From CBINFS01 sp966250015 (GTDB taxonomy: Bacteria; Bacteroidota; Rhodothermia; Rhodothermales; DASSAV01): DNA of 64,000 bases. Below, one piece after another: positions 44,596-53,762 of the stretch. Under the pieces are notes generated by a model, which saw only the letters and a program-made list of their open reading frames with translations, searched no databases and had not been told where the DNA came from. The position numbers were made by a program, and so were the translations under genes. Location: assembly GCA_966250015.1 (NCBI GenBank), contig CBINFS010000003.1, forward strand, positions 124,001 through 188,000, in the 5' to 3' direction. The first letter of the stretch is position 1; each line of letters begins with the position of its first letter.

Positions 44596-45763
44596 GGTCT
44601 TCTTCCACCGTCCGAAACAGGTTGACGTGTCTGGGCTCAGTTAGTACGACCAGGGCTCCCTCTTGCGGAGCAAAAGCGGACTTCGTGCGCCCGTTGAGCC
44701 GATGGGACCATTGCAGCGTACCCGTATCTCGATCCAACGCATACAACCAGCGATTCATCGTGCCGACGTACACGTGGTCCCGGGTAATCATTGGAGCAGA
44801 CGCAAATGCACCGTCCACGACAAATTGCCACACCTCTTTACCAGAACGGGAATCCAGGGCCCGCAGGATGCCGTCGGAACCACCAAAAACCACGAGATGA
44901 TCGGCAACCGCGGGCGAAGTAATAGAGACCATCGTGTCGGCGACCTGGTACTCCCACAATAGCTCACCAGTTAGCGGGTTAAGGGTACAAAGCTCACCAC
45001 GGCGTGTCGGCACAAACACCGCTTCAAGTGTACCGGCAGGCGTCGAATAGAGTGGACTGCCCAAATCCGCCACCCATTCAACATTGCCATCAGCTTGCCT
45101 GAAGGCCGTAACCATACCTCGATCGTCGACGACCACAACGAGCTCCCCGACTCCAATCGGGGTAGCATGAACCCCGACGTACTCTCCGAGGCTCTTCTCC
45201 CAAACGACGGCTCCGTTTCTACGGTCGTAAGCCCTGACTGTCCCGTTGACGTCGGCGCCAAAGAGCAGGTCGCCTTCAAGAAGCAGACCGGCGTTAACCG
45301 GGGCGTGTTCGGTACGCCAGAGCACCCTGCCCCTTCTTAGATCGTAAGCCTGGACGGCCTTTCCCTTCCAGGCAACCGAAACGTACACAATCCCGTCTGC
45401 AATGACCGGTGTGCCCTCGATGGCTTTACCGAACGAAGCAGTCCCCCTTCGTTTTCCGCTTTGCAGGTCGATGGCGTGGAGCTCCCCCTGGCGATTGGCC
45501 ACGAACACGATCCCATCCGCTACAAGTGGTGGTCCCGGACCGAACGCCGCCAGAGCATTGTACGACCAGACCTGTTCGAGTGGCGGATTCACGGCAAGAA
45601 CCGTGGCGTTCGATCGGGTATTCGTGCCGCCCTCTGTTATCCAGACGTGTGAATCACCCCGAAAAGTCTGGTCGATTTTGAGAATGCGGCACCCGGAAGT
45701 CGAGAAGACGAATGCCGCCAGCAGAAGAACGAGGAGAAACTGACTATCCTTTCCGCGACGCAT
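44579..45763 (-). CDS. BamB-like PQQ-repeat beta-propeller lipoprotein
   Basis: A 394-residue lipoprotein. The signal sequence ends in a lipobox (AAFVFSTSGC); the mature part is an eight-bladed propeller of PQQ-type repeats with the W-x-x-x and G-x-VY/FVA pattern, for example DGIVFVANRQGELHAIDLQSGK, RRGRVLWRTEHAP, DRRNGAVVWEKSL and SRSGKEVWQFVV. The length and lipidation equal those of BamB, the BAM-complex accessory for outer-membrane protein assembly. I chose the ATG at 45763, which places the lipobox correctly; the frame is open 42 codons upstream. It follows the peptidase-propeller-barrel gene by 28 bp and overlaps the PEGA-like gene. Confidence 0.88.
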   Translation of the reverse strand: MRRGKDSQFLLVLLLAAFVFSTSGCRILKIDQTFRGDSHVWITEGGTNTRSNATVLAVNPPLEQVWSYNALAAFGPGPPLVADGIVFVANRQGELHAIDLQSGKRRGTASFGKAIEGTPVIADGIVYVSVAWKGKAVQAYDLRRGRVLWRTEHAPVNAGLLLEGDLLFGADVNGTVRAYDRRNGAVVWEKSLGEYVGVHATPIGVGELVVVVDDRGMVTAFRQADGNVEWVADLGSPLYSTPAGTLEAVFVPTRRGELCTLNPLTGELLWEYQVADTMVSITSPAVADHLVVFGGSDGILRALDSRSGKEVWQFVVDGAFASAPMITRDHVYVGTMNRWLYALDRDTGTLQWSHRLNGRTKSAFAPQEGALVVLTEPRHVNLFRTVEEDHVATQ

Positions 45764-45791
45764 GGGGTCTCGCTTTACGGGTTGGCTCCTG

Positions 45792-48767
45792 TTAGAAGTC
45801 CCATCCGAAGAAAAACTGTCTAAAGAGACGGTCGGAGCGTTTTTTGAACCCTTCCGTATACCGGTAACCAACGTCATACCGCAAAACAAACCCGCCGAAT
45901 AGATTTATCCGCAATCCCAATCCTGCGGAGCCGATCGTCTGGCCGGTGGTTGCGTAACCGTTCGCAAGCGGCAGGGTTTGACGATCGTGATACCCCTCGT
46001 TCCAGACGTGCGCTGCGTCGATGAACGCTGCGCCGCGAAGGCTGGCCAGTCCAAACGGCGCCAGGATGGGGATCAAGACGGAAGGAGCCGTCATGAGGGG
46101 AAAGCGAAGCTCGTGCGAAGTGAACCACATTTTCCGCCCTCTTATGCTGAACAACCGGTACCCTCGCAGATCCCAGCTACCGCCGAGGATAAACAGGCGC
46201 GCCTCTCTACCCTGGTTAATCCGACCCATCACCCACGATGCCAGCGTGACGTCTTCCGCAAGACGCCAGTAATGCCGGGCGTCGGCGGCCAACGTAAAGT
46301 AGTTCACATTCGAGTAGCGGATGTCTGTCGTGTAGGCAGTCGAAAGGCTTGCACGCCAGCCCTCCACCGGTCCGTTCATCCCGTACAGGGTATTGTCGTG
46401 AACGAGCGAAATCCCATTGGATAAGAGTAGTGCCTGGCGATCGATGCCCCGGATGGAGACTTCCTTGTCACTCCACGAGAGCGACGCGCTGAATTCAATC
46501 CGTCTGAACATCGAGATCGGATAGCTGATGGCGCCGAATCCGCCGTACATCGTTTCCCAGAAGAGCGGGTATTCGCTCGCCGCATCAGGGTCGGTTATGT
46601 CGTATCGCAGGCCGCCGTACCGATAGGCTCCGTAGGCGATGTGCGTGCGCTGGTGTAACTGAACTCGGGTGAGCGAGAGGTTCATGCTTTTGAGAAACGT
46701 TTGCCTCCCGCGGGCGCCATTATAGACCGAAAGATACCAGTAATCGTCACCAAGCATGTCTGAGAACACCAGAACAGCCCCGCCGGTTGTTCCCCACACC
46801 GGATTCTGGCTGACCTGCCCCTGGGCGACGTCGAGGTTGTATTTCCTCCGATACTGGAAACGCTTTGCCCCTTCGTCGATACCTATCCGTCCAAATGCCC
46901 AGTGTTCACCCGTTTTGTCGAGATCGACGGTCTGAAGGTGTTTCGGGCTGGCAGCGAGCGAATCGATTTCAGGCAAGCTTCGGATAATGAAGCGGTAGTT
47001 TTCGAAACTCGTGAAAACGAGGTTGTCCTCCTCGGTAAAAACGGGATCGAATGCCGCGCTCGAAAGGTCGGTCAGCTGCCGGGCAACGGGCTGTACGCGA
47101 TCGGAGGCCAGGATGGCCTCGGCCGATCCGGTATAGGCTACTTCCTTTTCCAGAGTGGCTTCCGGCAGGACGTCCACCATCCAGACGTTCTGCGCCCCGA
47201 ACCTTCCTTCCTCGTCCCGCTGCGTTCTGATGAAAACCAGCTTGCTGCCATCCGGACTCCACCGGGGCGATAGATCGTGGTGAAAGCCGAACGTACGGTA
47301 CTGGATTTCACCGCTGGCCAGGTCGTACGTCATCAGATTGTACGCATCGTTCTTTCCCTCCGAGGTGCGGTCCGACGAGAAGGCAATCATGCGCCCATCA
47401 GGACTCCAGGCCGGGTCGCGGTCGTCGTACTTATCATCCGTCAGCTTCTGCAGGTGGCCGTTCTCCGTATCGAACACGTACAGATCGGAAAAGCCGCTCT
47501 TGTCGATGGACGAAAAGGCCAGCTTCGTCCCGCTGGGGTCCCAGTCTGGTGAATAAACGGCAACGAGCCCGCTGAAGGCGTACGTCGGCCCCATTTCGTC
47601 GCGTTCGAGATCGTAGACGTGTACAACATCGCGCATCCCGCTCTTCGTCACGAACGCCAGCTTTCCATCTCTGGAAACGCCAAGTCTGCTTTCGAACAGG
47701 TGAAACGCTTCGAATCGATTGTTCCGCTCCCCACGAATCAATATGCGAGGCTTACCGATCGGCCGGTGAAGGGAATCGACCTCCACCTCGTAGATGTTTG
47801 AGTAACCGGTCCGGTTGCCGACGAAGTAGATTTTGCGCGTTCCATCGCGAAAACGGTAGTACACCGGTTTCGCGTTGAACCCCTCGGCCGAAACGGTACC
47901 GGCCAGATAGGTCGGAAACTCGATTGTATCGAGCGATGGGTAATACTGCTCTTTGAACCACGTTAGCCAGCGGTCGGCGATGGTTTCGAAGTCTTCGCGT
48001 AAAACGGAAGACATCACCACCCTGAAATCGCGGTCCTTCCAGGCATTTTCAATGAGCTCGAGCAGTTTTTCCTCGCCGTAGATTTCCGAGATGAACCGGC
48101 AGGTGGCTTCCCCCTCCTTATACATCAAATAGGTGCCCGCTATTCGGTCCAGATTCTCGAGCGGTACCAGGTAATTCGAGAACACCGCATCCCGTAGCAC
48201 CATCTCGGCCTGGTGGTCCGGTTTGCCCGACCAGTATTCGGCCAGCCCTTCCGTGAACCAGAGTGGTATGAACCGGTCTGGGGCAACCCGGTGATCACGC
48301 AGTACTCGCGTGACCGTGGCGTACGTAAAAACGTGTACGAGCTCGTGTCGGATGACCCGACGGAAGGTGTGGATGTTGCCGTTTGCCGGGACGACGACGC
48401 GCCCTTTCAAAAACTCGAAGAATCCGCCCACCCCATCCGGGATGAAGCCCGGTGTGATGTTCGTCTGTTTGAAGTGAATGTTGGACGAGTAGAATATGAG
48501 GGGTATGCGCCGGTTGATGGACGTCCTGAACCGGTTTTGAAGCTCTTTGTAGACCTCCTCGGCAAAATGGGCGCCGTACTCGGCCAGCTCCGTCATCTCC
48601 GGGTAGTAATAGATGTCGAAGTGCTCGGTTTTGAGTATGTGCCAGTCCCAGTCCTCGTACTGGATCTTGTTTCGGCCGAAATAGTAGCCATACTGCGCCC
48701 CCGCAGGCTGAGTAGAGGCCCACAAGACCACTACCGAAAAAACGAGACAAGTCAAACCCCGGACCAT
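45792..48767 (-). CDS. three-domain outer-membrane protein: gluzincin peptidase, TolB-like propeller, Omp85-like barrel
   Basis: A 991-residue protein with a signal peptide ending at about residue 24 (STQPAGAQ). Residues 40-280 form a metallopeptidase-like domain with HELVH at 141-145 and a third ligand in PLWFTEGLAEYW (E173). Residues about 320-640 hold TolB/WD40-type repeats (YSPDWDPSGTKLAFSS, PAWSPDGRMIAFSSDR, PRWSPDGSKLVFIR). Residues about 690-991 are a beta-barrel of Omp85 type with GGSWDLRGYRLFSIRG, SHELRFPLM and a C-terminal FFFGWDF ending in the required aromatic residue. It is the first gene of an operon with the BamB-like and PEGA-like genes. Peptidase activity and substrate are inferred only. 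Confidence 0.87.
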   Translation of the reverse strand: MVRGLTCLVFSVVVLWASTQPAGAQYGYYFGRNKIQYEDWDWHILKTEHFDIYYYPEMTELAEYGAHFAEEVYKELQNRFRTSINRRIPLIFYSSNIHFKQTNITPGFIPDGVGGFFEFLKGRVVVPANGNIHTFRRVIRHELVHVFTYATVTRVLRDHRVAPDRFIPLWFTEGLAEYWSGKPDHQAEMVLRDAVFSNYLVPLENLDRIAGTYLMYKEGEATCRFISEIYGEEKLLELIENAWKDRDFRVVMSSVLREDFETIADRWLTWFKEQYYPSLDTIEFPTYLAGTVSAEGFNAKPVYYRFRDGTRKIYFVGNRTGYSNIYEVEVDSLHRPIGKPRILIRGERNNRFEAFHLFESRLGVSRDGKLAFVTKSGMRDVVHVYDLERDEMGPTYAFSGLVAVYSPDWDPSGTKLAFSSIDKSGFSDLYVFDTENGHLQKLTDDKYDDRDPAWSPDGRMIAFSSDRTSEGKNDAYNLMTYDLASGEIQYRTFGFHHDLSPRWSPDGSKLVFIRTQRDEEGRFGAQNVWMVDVLPEATLEKEVAYTGSAEAILASDRVQPVARQLTDLSSAAFDPVFTEEDNLVFTSFENYRFIIRSLPEIDSLAASPKHLQTVDLDKTGEHWAFGRIGIDEGAKRFQYRRKYNLDVAQGQVSQNPVWGTTGGAVLVFSDMLGDDYWYLSVYNGARGRQTFLKSMNLSLTRVQLHQRTHIAYGAYRYGGLRYDITDPDAASEYPLFWETMYGGFGAISYPISMFRRIEFSASLSWSDKEVSIRGIDRQALLLSNGISLVHDNTLYGMNGPVEGWRASLSTAYTTDIRYSNVNYFTLAADARHYWRLAEDVTLASWVMGRINQGREARLFILGGSWDLRGYRLFSIRGRKMWFTSHELRFPLMTAPSVLIPILAPFGLASLRGAAFIDAAHVWNEGYHDRQTLPLANGYATTGQTIGSAGLGLRINLFGGFVLRYDVGYRYTEGFKKRSDRLFRQFFFGWDF

Positions 48768-49007
48768 AGGAGTAAGGGAGCGTAATCAGGCAAGTGCTGG
48801 ACGCACAACCGGCACGTCGGGTCACCGCTTCAAAAATCGCTTCCGGACATTTTTTTGTACAATCTGCCGGAGAGACGACGAAGCAGAAGCGGGCATTTAC
48901 CGGTTCAATTATCCTAAGGGACTACGCGATATTCAACCGCCCGTTCCTGAGGCACTAAAAAGTACCCGACCTCGTCCTGTTACTTTTCGCCCGGGGCAAC
49001 GGCCTGA

Positions 49008-50837
49008 TTATCCTGCGAGGGCGTCGTTGTAGAACGACGGTATGTAGGAACGTTCACGCATCCATTCCTTCACCAGCGACGTAACCTCCTCGGCGCTACA
49101 CGCTGCAAGAGCCTTGGAAGTCAATGCCTGCGCCTCGGAGAGTTTGATGGATCGGATGATCCGCTTCACCTCAGGAAGGTATCGCGGCGAGACGCTCAGC
49201 TCATCCAGTCCAAGCCCGACCAGAATGGGTACGGCGTAAGGATTCGCGGCGACTTCTCCACACAGACTCACCGAGATGCCGGCCTTACGGGCGGCGTCTA
49301 CGGTTTGCTTGATAAGCATCAACACTGCGGGATGCAGCTCGTCGTACAGGGACGAGACGAGGTCGTTGCCACGATCGACCGCGAGCACGTACTGCGTCAG
49401 GTCGTTGCTACCGATCGAAAAGAAGTCACATACTCCCGCGAACTTCTCGGCCATCAGTGAGACTGACGGCACTTCGACCATTATCCCGACCTTTATCGAG
49501 CGGTCATGCTCGATTCCTTCTCGATCAAGTTCGGCGGAAACCTCAGCGAGTGCCTCCTTGAAACGATACACTTCCTGGAGCTGCGTCACCATGGGAAGCA
49601 TGATCCTGGTCGGACCATAGGCACTCGCACGCAAAAGTGCGCGAAGCTGAGGCCTCAGGAGTTCCTCCCGTTCATTTAGGATACGGATGCCACGCCAGCC
49701 GAGGAAGGGATTCTGCTCGCGATGGGCCAGCGGCAACACCTTATCCCCACCCAGGTCGAGCACTCGAAACGTCGTGACGTTCGGGCTAACGGACTCCGTG
49801 ATCTTCTTGTAGCTTTGAAATTGCTCTTCTTCAGTGAATGAAATCCTGCCCTGCATGAGGAAGAGAATCTCCGTCCGGAAAAGCCCCACCCCTTCAGCGC
49901 CAAACTCGCGAAGTAAATCGAGCTCTTCCTTGAACTCGAGATTTGCGCGAAGAACCACCCGATGACCGTCCGGCGTTTCGGCCGGAAGCGGAATCATGTG
50001 CTTCTGTTCCTTGAGGTAGAAGGCATAGTTCTGCTGCTTCTGGCGGTAGCGCTCGATGGTCTCATCCGTAGGATTGATGATGACACGCCCACTCAAACCG
50101 TCGAGAATGAGTAGATCCCCGTCGCTAACCTGATCGGTTATCTCGTGAAGGCCAACGACTGCCGGAACGTTCAGGGCACGCGCCATGATGGAGACGTGCG
50201 AGGTCGCCCCGCCGAAATCCATCGCACAACCCAGGATGTTGCGACGTGAGAAAAGAATGATGTCCGCGGCGGTCAGATTTTCCGCAACGACGATCGTGTC
50301 GGCATCAACGGCTGAAAGGATTTTGCCCCGTCTCAGGTGCCGAATGATCCGATCCTGAACGTCCAGCAGATCGTTTGCACGTTCCCTTAGATATTCATTT
50401 TCACTCGCCTTCATCAGCTGACGGTGCTTCGACATGACGCTCTGCACCGTAAAATCAGCACTGACACGCTCTTCGCGTATGTGTTCGACGACGGCCGTGT
50501 AGAGGAGCTCGTCTCGAAGCATCATCGCCTGTGCTTCAAAGATCTCTGCACTCTCCGGTCCGAGCTTCTCCCGCGCGACAGCAGCAATCTTGTTTAGCTC
50601 CCTCTCCGCTTTCGTTACCGCGCGTTCAAACCGTTCGAGCTCAGGCTCAATTTCATCTTCGGTCAGCTGCCGCTGAACGATCGTGAAGGCATCCTTTGTG
50701 TACAGATATACGGGTCCTATCGCGATCCCCGGCGCGACGCCAGCGCCCTCTAGAATCCGTTCACCACTCAAGGCCGATCCAAACGAATCTGCGTTCAAGA
50801 CGGCTTCCCGGGATGTATTTTCGGTTTCAGTTGCCAT
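49008..50837 (-). CDS. ptsI: phosphoenolpyruvate-protein phosphotransferase (Enzyme I of the PTS)
   Basis: Transfers phosphate from PEP to HPr. The 609 residues show the N-terminal HPr-binding part (GVAPGIAIGPVYLY), the phospho-His site GGATSHVSIMARALNVPAVVG, the PEP-binding (TIM-barrel) signature VGLFRTEILFLMQGR, and DFFSIGSNDLTQYVLAVDRGND near the C-terminus. The active His, Arg and Cys (VSLCGEVAANP) are present. It follows ptsH by 47 bp in the same direction. No EII permease is in the window, so a regulatory or nitrogen-type phosphorelay is possible. Confidence 0.96.
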   Translation of the reverse strand: MATETENTSREAVLNADSFGSALSGERILEGAGVAPGIAIGPVYLYTKDAFTIVQRQLTEDEIEPELERFERAVTKAERELNKIAAVAREKLGPESAEIFEAQAMMLRDELLYTAVVEHIREERVSADFTVQSVMSKHRQLMKASENEYLRERANDLLDVQDRIIRHLRRGKILSAVDADTIVVAENLTAADIILFSRRNILGCAMDFGGATSHVSIMARALNVPAVVGLHEITDQVSDGDLLILDGLSGRVIINPTDETIERYRQKQQNYAFYLKEQKHMIPLPAETPDGHRVVLRANLEFKEELDLLREFGAEGVGLFRTEILFLMQGRISFTEEEQFQSYKKITESVSPNVTTFRVLDLGGDKVLPLAHREQNPFLGWRGIRILNEREELLRPQLRALLRASAYGPTRIMLPMVTQLQEVYRFKEALAEVSAELDREGIEHDRSIKVGIMVEVPSVSLMAEKFAGVCDFFSIGSNDLTQYVLAVDRGNDLVSSLYDELHPAVLMLIKQTVDAARKAGISVSLCGEVAANPYAVPILVGLGLDELSVSPRYLPEVKRIIRSIKLSEAQALTSKALAACSAEEVTSLVKEWMRERSYIPSFYNDALAG

Positions 50838-50884
50838 ACGCCTGGTTATTCAGGCCTCTCAAAAAATGTTCGACGGGCTTTCAA

Positions 50885-51154
50885 CTACTTGACTTCACCA
50901 AAACCTTCGTGGAAGAGTTGTTGGACGGCCTTGCACGCCTCCTCCTCATCTACTCCCTCAAATATGAGAGTCAGCTTGGAGCCCTGCTCCGCCGCAAGGG
51001 TCATTACACCAATGATACTTTTTCCGTTGATCTCGTAACCGTCTTTTTGTATGAAGAAGTCAGATTTAAACCTGGATGCCGTGCGAACGATCATAGACGC
51101 CGGTCGGGTGTGCAGGCCCGCCCGGTTGGTCACTTTTACTTCACAGGTAATCAT
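50885..51154 (-). CDS. ptsH: phosphocarrier protein HPr
   Basis: Small PTS phosphocarrier of 89 residues. The active His is in TNRAGLHTRPASMIV (near residue 15), and the second region INGKSIIGVMTLAAEQGS has the Ser of the regulatory site. I chose the ATG at 51154, giving the usual 85-90 residues; the frame is open 36 codons further upstream. It lies 47 bp before ptsI, the normal ptsHI pair. Confidence 0.96.
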   Translation of the reverse strand: MITCEVKVTNRAGLHTRPASMIVRTASRFKSDFFIQKDGYEINGKSIIGVMTLAAEQGSKLTLIFEGVDEEEACKAVQQLFHEGFGEVK

Positions 51155-51233
51155 CCGGAAAAACTGTCGTGTCGGTACGTGTGATTGAAGGTTCTGGATT
51201 TCTTCGTCGACCGGCGAAAATCGTACCGGGAAA

Positions 51234-52208
51234 TCAGTGTATCCTTTCTGACAGACGGTCAATCAAATAGTTCAGAGCACCCACCGCTGGCCCTTGCGGC
51301 AGCCGGTTCAACCTTTCGCGAGCGAAATGGGTATGTTCCTTCACGGCGTTTCTGGCCTCGTCCAGTATGCCGAGCTGTTCGATCCGCCGTCGCGTTTCTT
51401 CGACTTCCCCAAACTCCATTTCACCTTTGACGATTCTCGAAAGCCACGACCGGTCCCCGGCGGTAGCCCTTTCGATTGCTCTAAGGAGAATGTACGTCTT
51501 TTTGCCTGCTACCAGATCGCCTCCAATGGGCTTACCCCACCGTTTGTCCTCTGCAGCGATGTCGAGCAAATCATCCTGAATCTGGAAGGCGCGCCCCAAG
51601 TACCGCCCTATCTCTTGAAGCGTGTGGCGTTGCTCCTGCGGTGCTCCACCTGCGTAGGCGCCAAGCTCAAGTGATAATTCAAGCAGAGCCCCGGTCTTCG
51701 CATCGATCATATTGAGGTATTCCTCGACCGATACGTCTTCCCTCGTTTCGAAGGCCTTATCCAGTGCCTGCCCTTCGCACAACCGTGTTACCATCGTATG
51801 GTAACGGCGAAAAAGAACATTGAGTTCTGCTATTGGCAGACGACTGAGCAGCTCGTAGGAGAGCGCCATCAGGTAGTCGCCACACAGGATGGCGGTGCCT
51901 TCGTCCCACTTCGTGTGTACCGTCGGCCTGCCACGCCGCTCGGCAGACCGGTCCATGATGTCGTCGTGTACGAGCGTAAACGTGTGGAATACCTCGACGG
52001 CCAGCGCTCCGGGAAGGATGTCCTCCGGACGAACACCAAAGATTTCTCCTGATAGCAGGACGAGGATGGGCCTTAGCCGCTTACCCTGACCCTCAAGTGC
52101 ATACCCGACCGGTTCGTACAGCTCGGCCGGCTCGCGCTCGGGTACGAGGTCTGAAAGCGCTTTGTTTACCAGATTTCTGAGGTTGTCTATGTGGTCTTTG
52201 TACCCCAT
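51234..52208 (-). CDS. polyprenyl (geranylgeranyl/farnesyl-type) diphosphate synthase
   Basis: Condenses isopentenyl units to linear prenyl diphosphates. The 324-residue protein has the aspartate-rich FARM LVHDDIMDRSAERRGRPT and the second Asp-rich motif FQIQDDLLDIAAED, plus GKRLRPILVLLSGE at the N-terminus and the GGDLVAGKKTYILLRAIE region. The residues upstream of FARM (FHTFTLVHDD) include a bulky aromatic, which tends to limit the product to shorter chains. The start is ATG 52208 or GTG 52232. It follows adk by 42 bp and precedes ptsH by 79 bp. Confidence 0.93.
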   Translation of the reverse strand: MGYKDHIDNLRNLVNKALSDLVPEREPAELYEPVGYALEGQGKRLRPILVLLSGEIFGVRPEDILPGALAVEVFHTFTLVHDDIMDRSAERRGRPTVHTKWDEGTAILCGDYLMALSYELLSRLPIAELNVLFRRYHTMVTRLCEGQALDKAFETREDVSVEEYLNMIDAKTGALLELSLELGAYAGGAPQEQRHTLQEIGRYLGRAFQIQDDLLDIAAEDKRWGKPIGGDLVAGKKTYILLRAIERATAGDRSWLSRIVKGEMEFGEVEETRRRIEQLGILDEARNAVKEHTHFARERLNRLPQGPAVGALNYLIDRLSERIH

Positions 52209-52250
52209 ACCCTCGGTGGTGATTGCCTTCACAATTTCTCCTGAGGGTCC

Positions 52251-52904
52251 TCAGAATACTTTTTCTTTTTCGATGACTTCACGGAGAACCGTCTGAATCC
52301 TGCCAAATACCTCGTCGACCGACCCCGAGCCATCGATCAGCCGAATGCATTTGCCGTCCCGGTAGTATTCCTCCAGGGGGGCTGTTTCACGATGGTAAAT
52401 GACCAGCCGTTCGCGGATCGCGTCGGGTCGATCATCCGGTCGCTGAACGATCATTTCCGGATCGATGTGAGGTGGGGGTGGCTTGAACGACAGGTGATAG
52501 GTTTCGCCGGTAACTTTGTGGATTCGTCGTTGCGAAAGCCGTTCGACGATCTCTTCGTCTGGCAGCTGAATGCTCAAAACGACCTGAATCGGACTATTTT
52601 GTGCGTTCAATAGATCTGCCAGCCACTCAGCCTGCGCGACGTTTCTGGGAAAACCGTCAAGAACGAAGGCGTGAAAATCAGATTCACGGAGGGCTTCTTC
52701 TGCTAGTTGGCGTACGAGGTGATCAGGCAGAAGCTGTCCCTCGTTCACGTATTTCTTCGCTTCCTGTCCTATCGGCGTCCCTGCGGCCATTGCCGCACGT
52801 ATGATCTGCCCGGTAGAAATGTGCCGAACACCGTAATGCTTCACCAGCATTTCGGCTTGAGTTCCTTTGCCCGCTCCAGGAGGACCGAACAGTACAATTC
52901 GCAT
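52251..52904 (-). CDS. adk: adenylate kinase
   Basis: Converts ATP plus AMP to two ADP. The 217-residue protein starts at MRIVLFGPPGAGKGTQAEML (P-loop) and has DGFPRNVAQAEWL, the LID motif SQRRIHKVTGETYHL and RLVIYHRETAPLEEYY. The LID carries no four-Cys zinc site. It lies upstream of the polyprenyl synthase gene, both on the minus strand. Confidence 0.96.
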   Translation of the reverse strand: MRIVLFGPPGAGKGTQAEMLVKHYGVRHISTGQIIRAAMAAGTPIGQEAKKYVNEGQLLPDHLVRQLAEEALRESDFHAFVLDGFPRNVAQAEWLADLLNAQNSPIQVVLSIQLPDEEIVERLSQRRIHKVTGETYHLSFKPPPPHIDPEMIVQRPDDRPDAIRERLVIYHRETAPLEEYYRDGKCIRLIDGSGSVDEVFGRIQTVLREVIEKEKVF

Positions 52905-53120
52905 TATGATGACTGACTATTTATTTCTTCGATGCCAACCGATGCTGACAAAATGACACCAGCGGAAGGCGAATTAAAAACGGCTAAATGTATGAACAGC
53001 ACGGTCCTGAGACAAACGATTTGGAGGGGCTCTAAGCCTTCCGTTACAGTCTCGATGACGAATAACGATTATTTCCGTCCAAAATCCACCTGATCTGCAC
53101 GCATCGAGAAATTTACTTGC

Positions 53121-53663
53121 TTATGATCCCGCAACGTCCGGCGAAACGTCCTGACCGATTGTGCCGTCGGCGGCCAGATCAGCCTGGACCGAATTGAGCG
53201 TCGAAGTGAGGCGCTCGAGAGCGGACCGGACCCCGAAACCGACGCCGGTCGTGATTGAAAGTTCAAGGAGCTGCCGGAAAAGACCGGGCGCCTTGGCCTT
53301 ACTCTCTTGCGAGTAAACGATGACCGGCACACGATCCTGGAGTGCCATCCGTATGGCTTCGCCCGTTTCCTCACCCGAAACGATGGCGTGCCTGGCATCG
53401 GAGACGACCGCGTCGATGTAGGCGTCGATGAAAGCGCGGTGTCCGTCTTCCATCCTCGGAATCACACGGCGGCGGCCTCCAAACAAGAGGCCTACAAATA
53501 GCCCTGCAACGAGGGTCCCACCCAGTACGAGCCAGGGTTTTGATTTCACCAGCTCAACAACCTTGCGTTTTGCCTCGGAAAGTTCGTCGTTGAGGGCGTT
53601 TATCTGTGCTTCCAGCTCTGCCGCTTTTTCTTTCAGTTCTGATTCGAGTTCCGATTTTTCCAC
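53121..53663 (-). CDS. small membrane-anchored coiled-coil protein (DUF883-like)
   Basis: A 180-residue protein. The first 40 residues are a charged coiled coil (EKSELESELKEKAAELEAQI, then LSEAKRKVVELVKS), followed by one transmembrane helix (PWLVLGGTLVAGLFVGLLFGG) and a basic stop-transfer (RRR). The C-terminal 110 residues are helical with a serine-rich end and a second weakly hydrophobic stretch. The first part resembles the ribosome-associated ElaB/YqjD (DUF883) group, but the rest does not. GTG start at 53663. The role is unknown; it is 99 bp downstream of the LuxC-like gene. Confidence 0.65.
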   Translation of the reverse strand: MEKSELESELKEKAAELEAQINALNDELSEAKRKVVELVKSKPWLVLGGTLVAGLFVGLLFGGRRRVIPRMEDGHRAFIDAYIDAVVSDARHAIVSGEETGEAIRMALQDRVPVIVYSQESKAKAPGLFRQLLELSITTGVGFGVRSALERLTSTLNSVQADLAADGTIGQDVSPDVAGS

Positions 53664-53762
53664 GGTTATCTCCCGTATTACGTACCAATGAAAATTCCAA
53701 CCAGCCGTCTTGGCAATCGGCCGTGTTCGTATTACACAGTATACAGATTCATCGTCCTTTTA

